Source of the DNA: Stictocephala bisonia
Lineage: Eukaryota; Arthropoda; Insecta; Hemiptera; Membracidae
Direction of reading: 5' to 3'
DNA length: 64,000 nt
NCBI GenBank assembly: GCA_035578905.1
Contig: JAQJVL010000175.1
Coordinates: 186,001-250,000, forward strand
In this document: positions 63,141 through 64,000 of the stretch, in pieces
Position numbering within the stretch: the stretch's first letter is position 1
How the letters are laid out: each line of letters opens with the position of its first letter
Position numbers and translations under genes: made by a program
Notes under the pieces: model-generated
The model's database searches: none
Told to the model about the DNA's origin: nothing
The model's input: the letters and a program-made list of their open reading frames with translations, nothing else

Positions 63141-64000
63141 CTGAACATAACAATAACTTGACTTTCAATTATGGAGTTTTAACAGATATAACAGGTTCAA
63201 GTCGATATGGCTAGGGATAATTTAAAATGGAAATACATTCTAAGTCTAGTATACCAAAGGAATTGTGGGGAAATCAGCTGACGCTTTTTGGTTGTGTGCG
63301 TGAATATTTAGTTTAGTCAGTTACTATATTGAGTGTGTGAAAGTAGAGTGGCGAATTAATCTGGCAGTTCCACAGACCATTTAAAACTCTGTAATTATAT
63401 TTAATTTTATTGATTTAACGGTTTGATTTTATGCATAATTTTAAGGTTAAGAAAGAAAACTGAACATTTTAACAGGATTGCTGCCGAAATAAATAAAAAA
63501 TACTTTAATTAGGACAAACTTTAATTAGTACACTTAGAAACCAGAAGAGAGCAACATAGTCCAGTGACCAAAATGATAATCATCGATTGTTGACTTCGTC
63601 ACTGATAGGGAGCGCTCAACTACACTTATCGGTCACCTGGAAGACGTCTTACTCTCGACCGCCTTATCTTACTGCCAATGAAAACATTGATGTTTGTTCA
63701 ACACAGAACTCTTGGTTAACTATTCATTCATAACCAATGGTGTGTTATAAGTTTTTTAAGTTGTGAATTACTGTAAATTAATTTCAAATGTACTTCTAGA
63801 TCACCAAAAACTTAAAAATAATATAGTGAACATATATGTGATTTCCGTATATAGTGAACATATATGTGATTTCCGTATATAGTGAACATATATGTGATTT
63901 CCGTATATAGTGAACATATATGTGATAAAAAATGGGGAAAATATCATCTTATATAATAACCATAAGTACCGTGAGATTATCCACTGAAATGAGATTATGA
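63141..64000. other. Intron upstream of the first visible LCCH3-like exon
   Basis: No earlier exon is recognised in the last 860 bp. It ends with a 28-bp tandem repeat. Confidence 0.5.
63822..63925. repeat. 28-bp tandem repeat, about four copies
   Basis: TATAGTGAACATATATGTGA followed by TTTCCGTA, three full units plus a partial one. Confidence 0.96.

Overview
This is a nuclear segment of an arthropod genome, most likely an insect and possibly a hemipteran. It is AT-rich, with spliced exons, long introns, a Cys-loop chloride-channel gene and dense layers of transposable elements. The assignment to insects rests on the close match of the channel exons to the LCCH3 class of GABA-receptor beta-like subunits. 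'Hemipteran' is inferred from the overall transposon mix only.

Right half (38.2-63.1 kb). Six minus-strand exons (62995-63140, 59149-59306, 48739-49023, 47820-48053, 43198-43327, 38244-38541) encode about 417 residues of an LCCH3-like subunit, from the extracellular domain through TM4 to the stop codon. The 5' exons lie beyond the window. The introns are filled with decayed elements: a Ty3/Gypsy retrotransposon with both LTRs (38.8-43.1 kb), a BEL/Pao remnant with unequal LTRs (44.9-47.3 kb), unrecognised transposon-like ORFs (49.9-51.2 kb), and a MULE-type DNA transposon (51.8-55.8 kb) whose transposase gene has been broken by 24 exact-length 57-bp tandem repeats. A fold-back element and an 80-bp minisatellite follow.

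Left half (0-32 kb). Two non-LTR retrotransposon remnants occupy 1-4.46 kb. Most of the rest is Polinton/Maverick (adintovirus-like) DNA in two tandem, same-orientation copies. Copy B (about 20.6-31.9 kb) keeps diverged terminal inverted repeats. A plus-strand TATA/Inr promoter drives a multi-exon gene that fuses an array of zinc fingers to the N-terminal part of a protein-primed family B DNA polymerase. Opposite to it is a tightly packed minus-strand block: major-capsid remnant, basic core protein, penton-like minor capsid, integrase with chromodomain, a conserved 185-aa protein, a small basic protein, packaging ATPase, and a small protein at the right end. The C-terminal parts of polymerase and major capsid were deleted together, leaving a junction with microhomology. 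Copy A retains only about 3.7 kb of the right side and was split by two later insertions that can be placed exactly by comparison with copy B: a 3.8-kb element with a TATTG duplication (4551-8362) and a 7.5-kb TTAA-flanked element (9469-16956). The latter carries a 2-kb degenerate minisatellite and a 2027-bp mariner-like transposon with an intact 352-aa transposase.

The most noteworthy items are the zinc-finger/polymerase fusion built from phase-1 exons, the repeated tandem duplications at its splice acceptors, the nested-insertion history, a hammerhead-ribozyme-like fold at 6179-6227, and the minisatellite grown inside a transposase gene. The intermediate stretch 31.9-38.2 kb and several intron segments hold only simple or minisatellite repeats.
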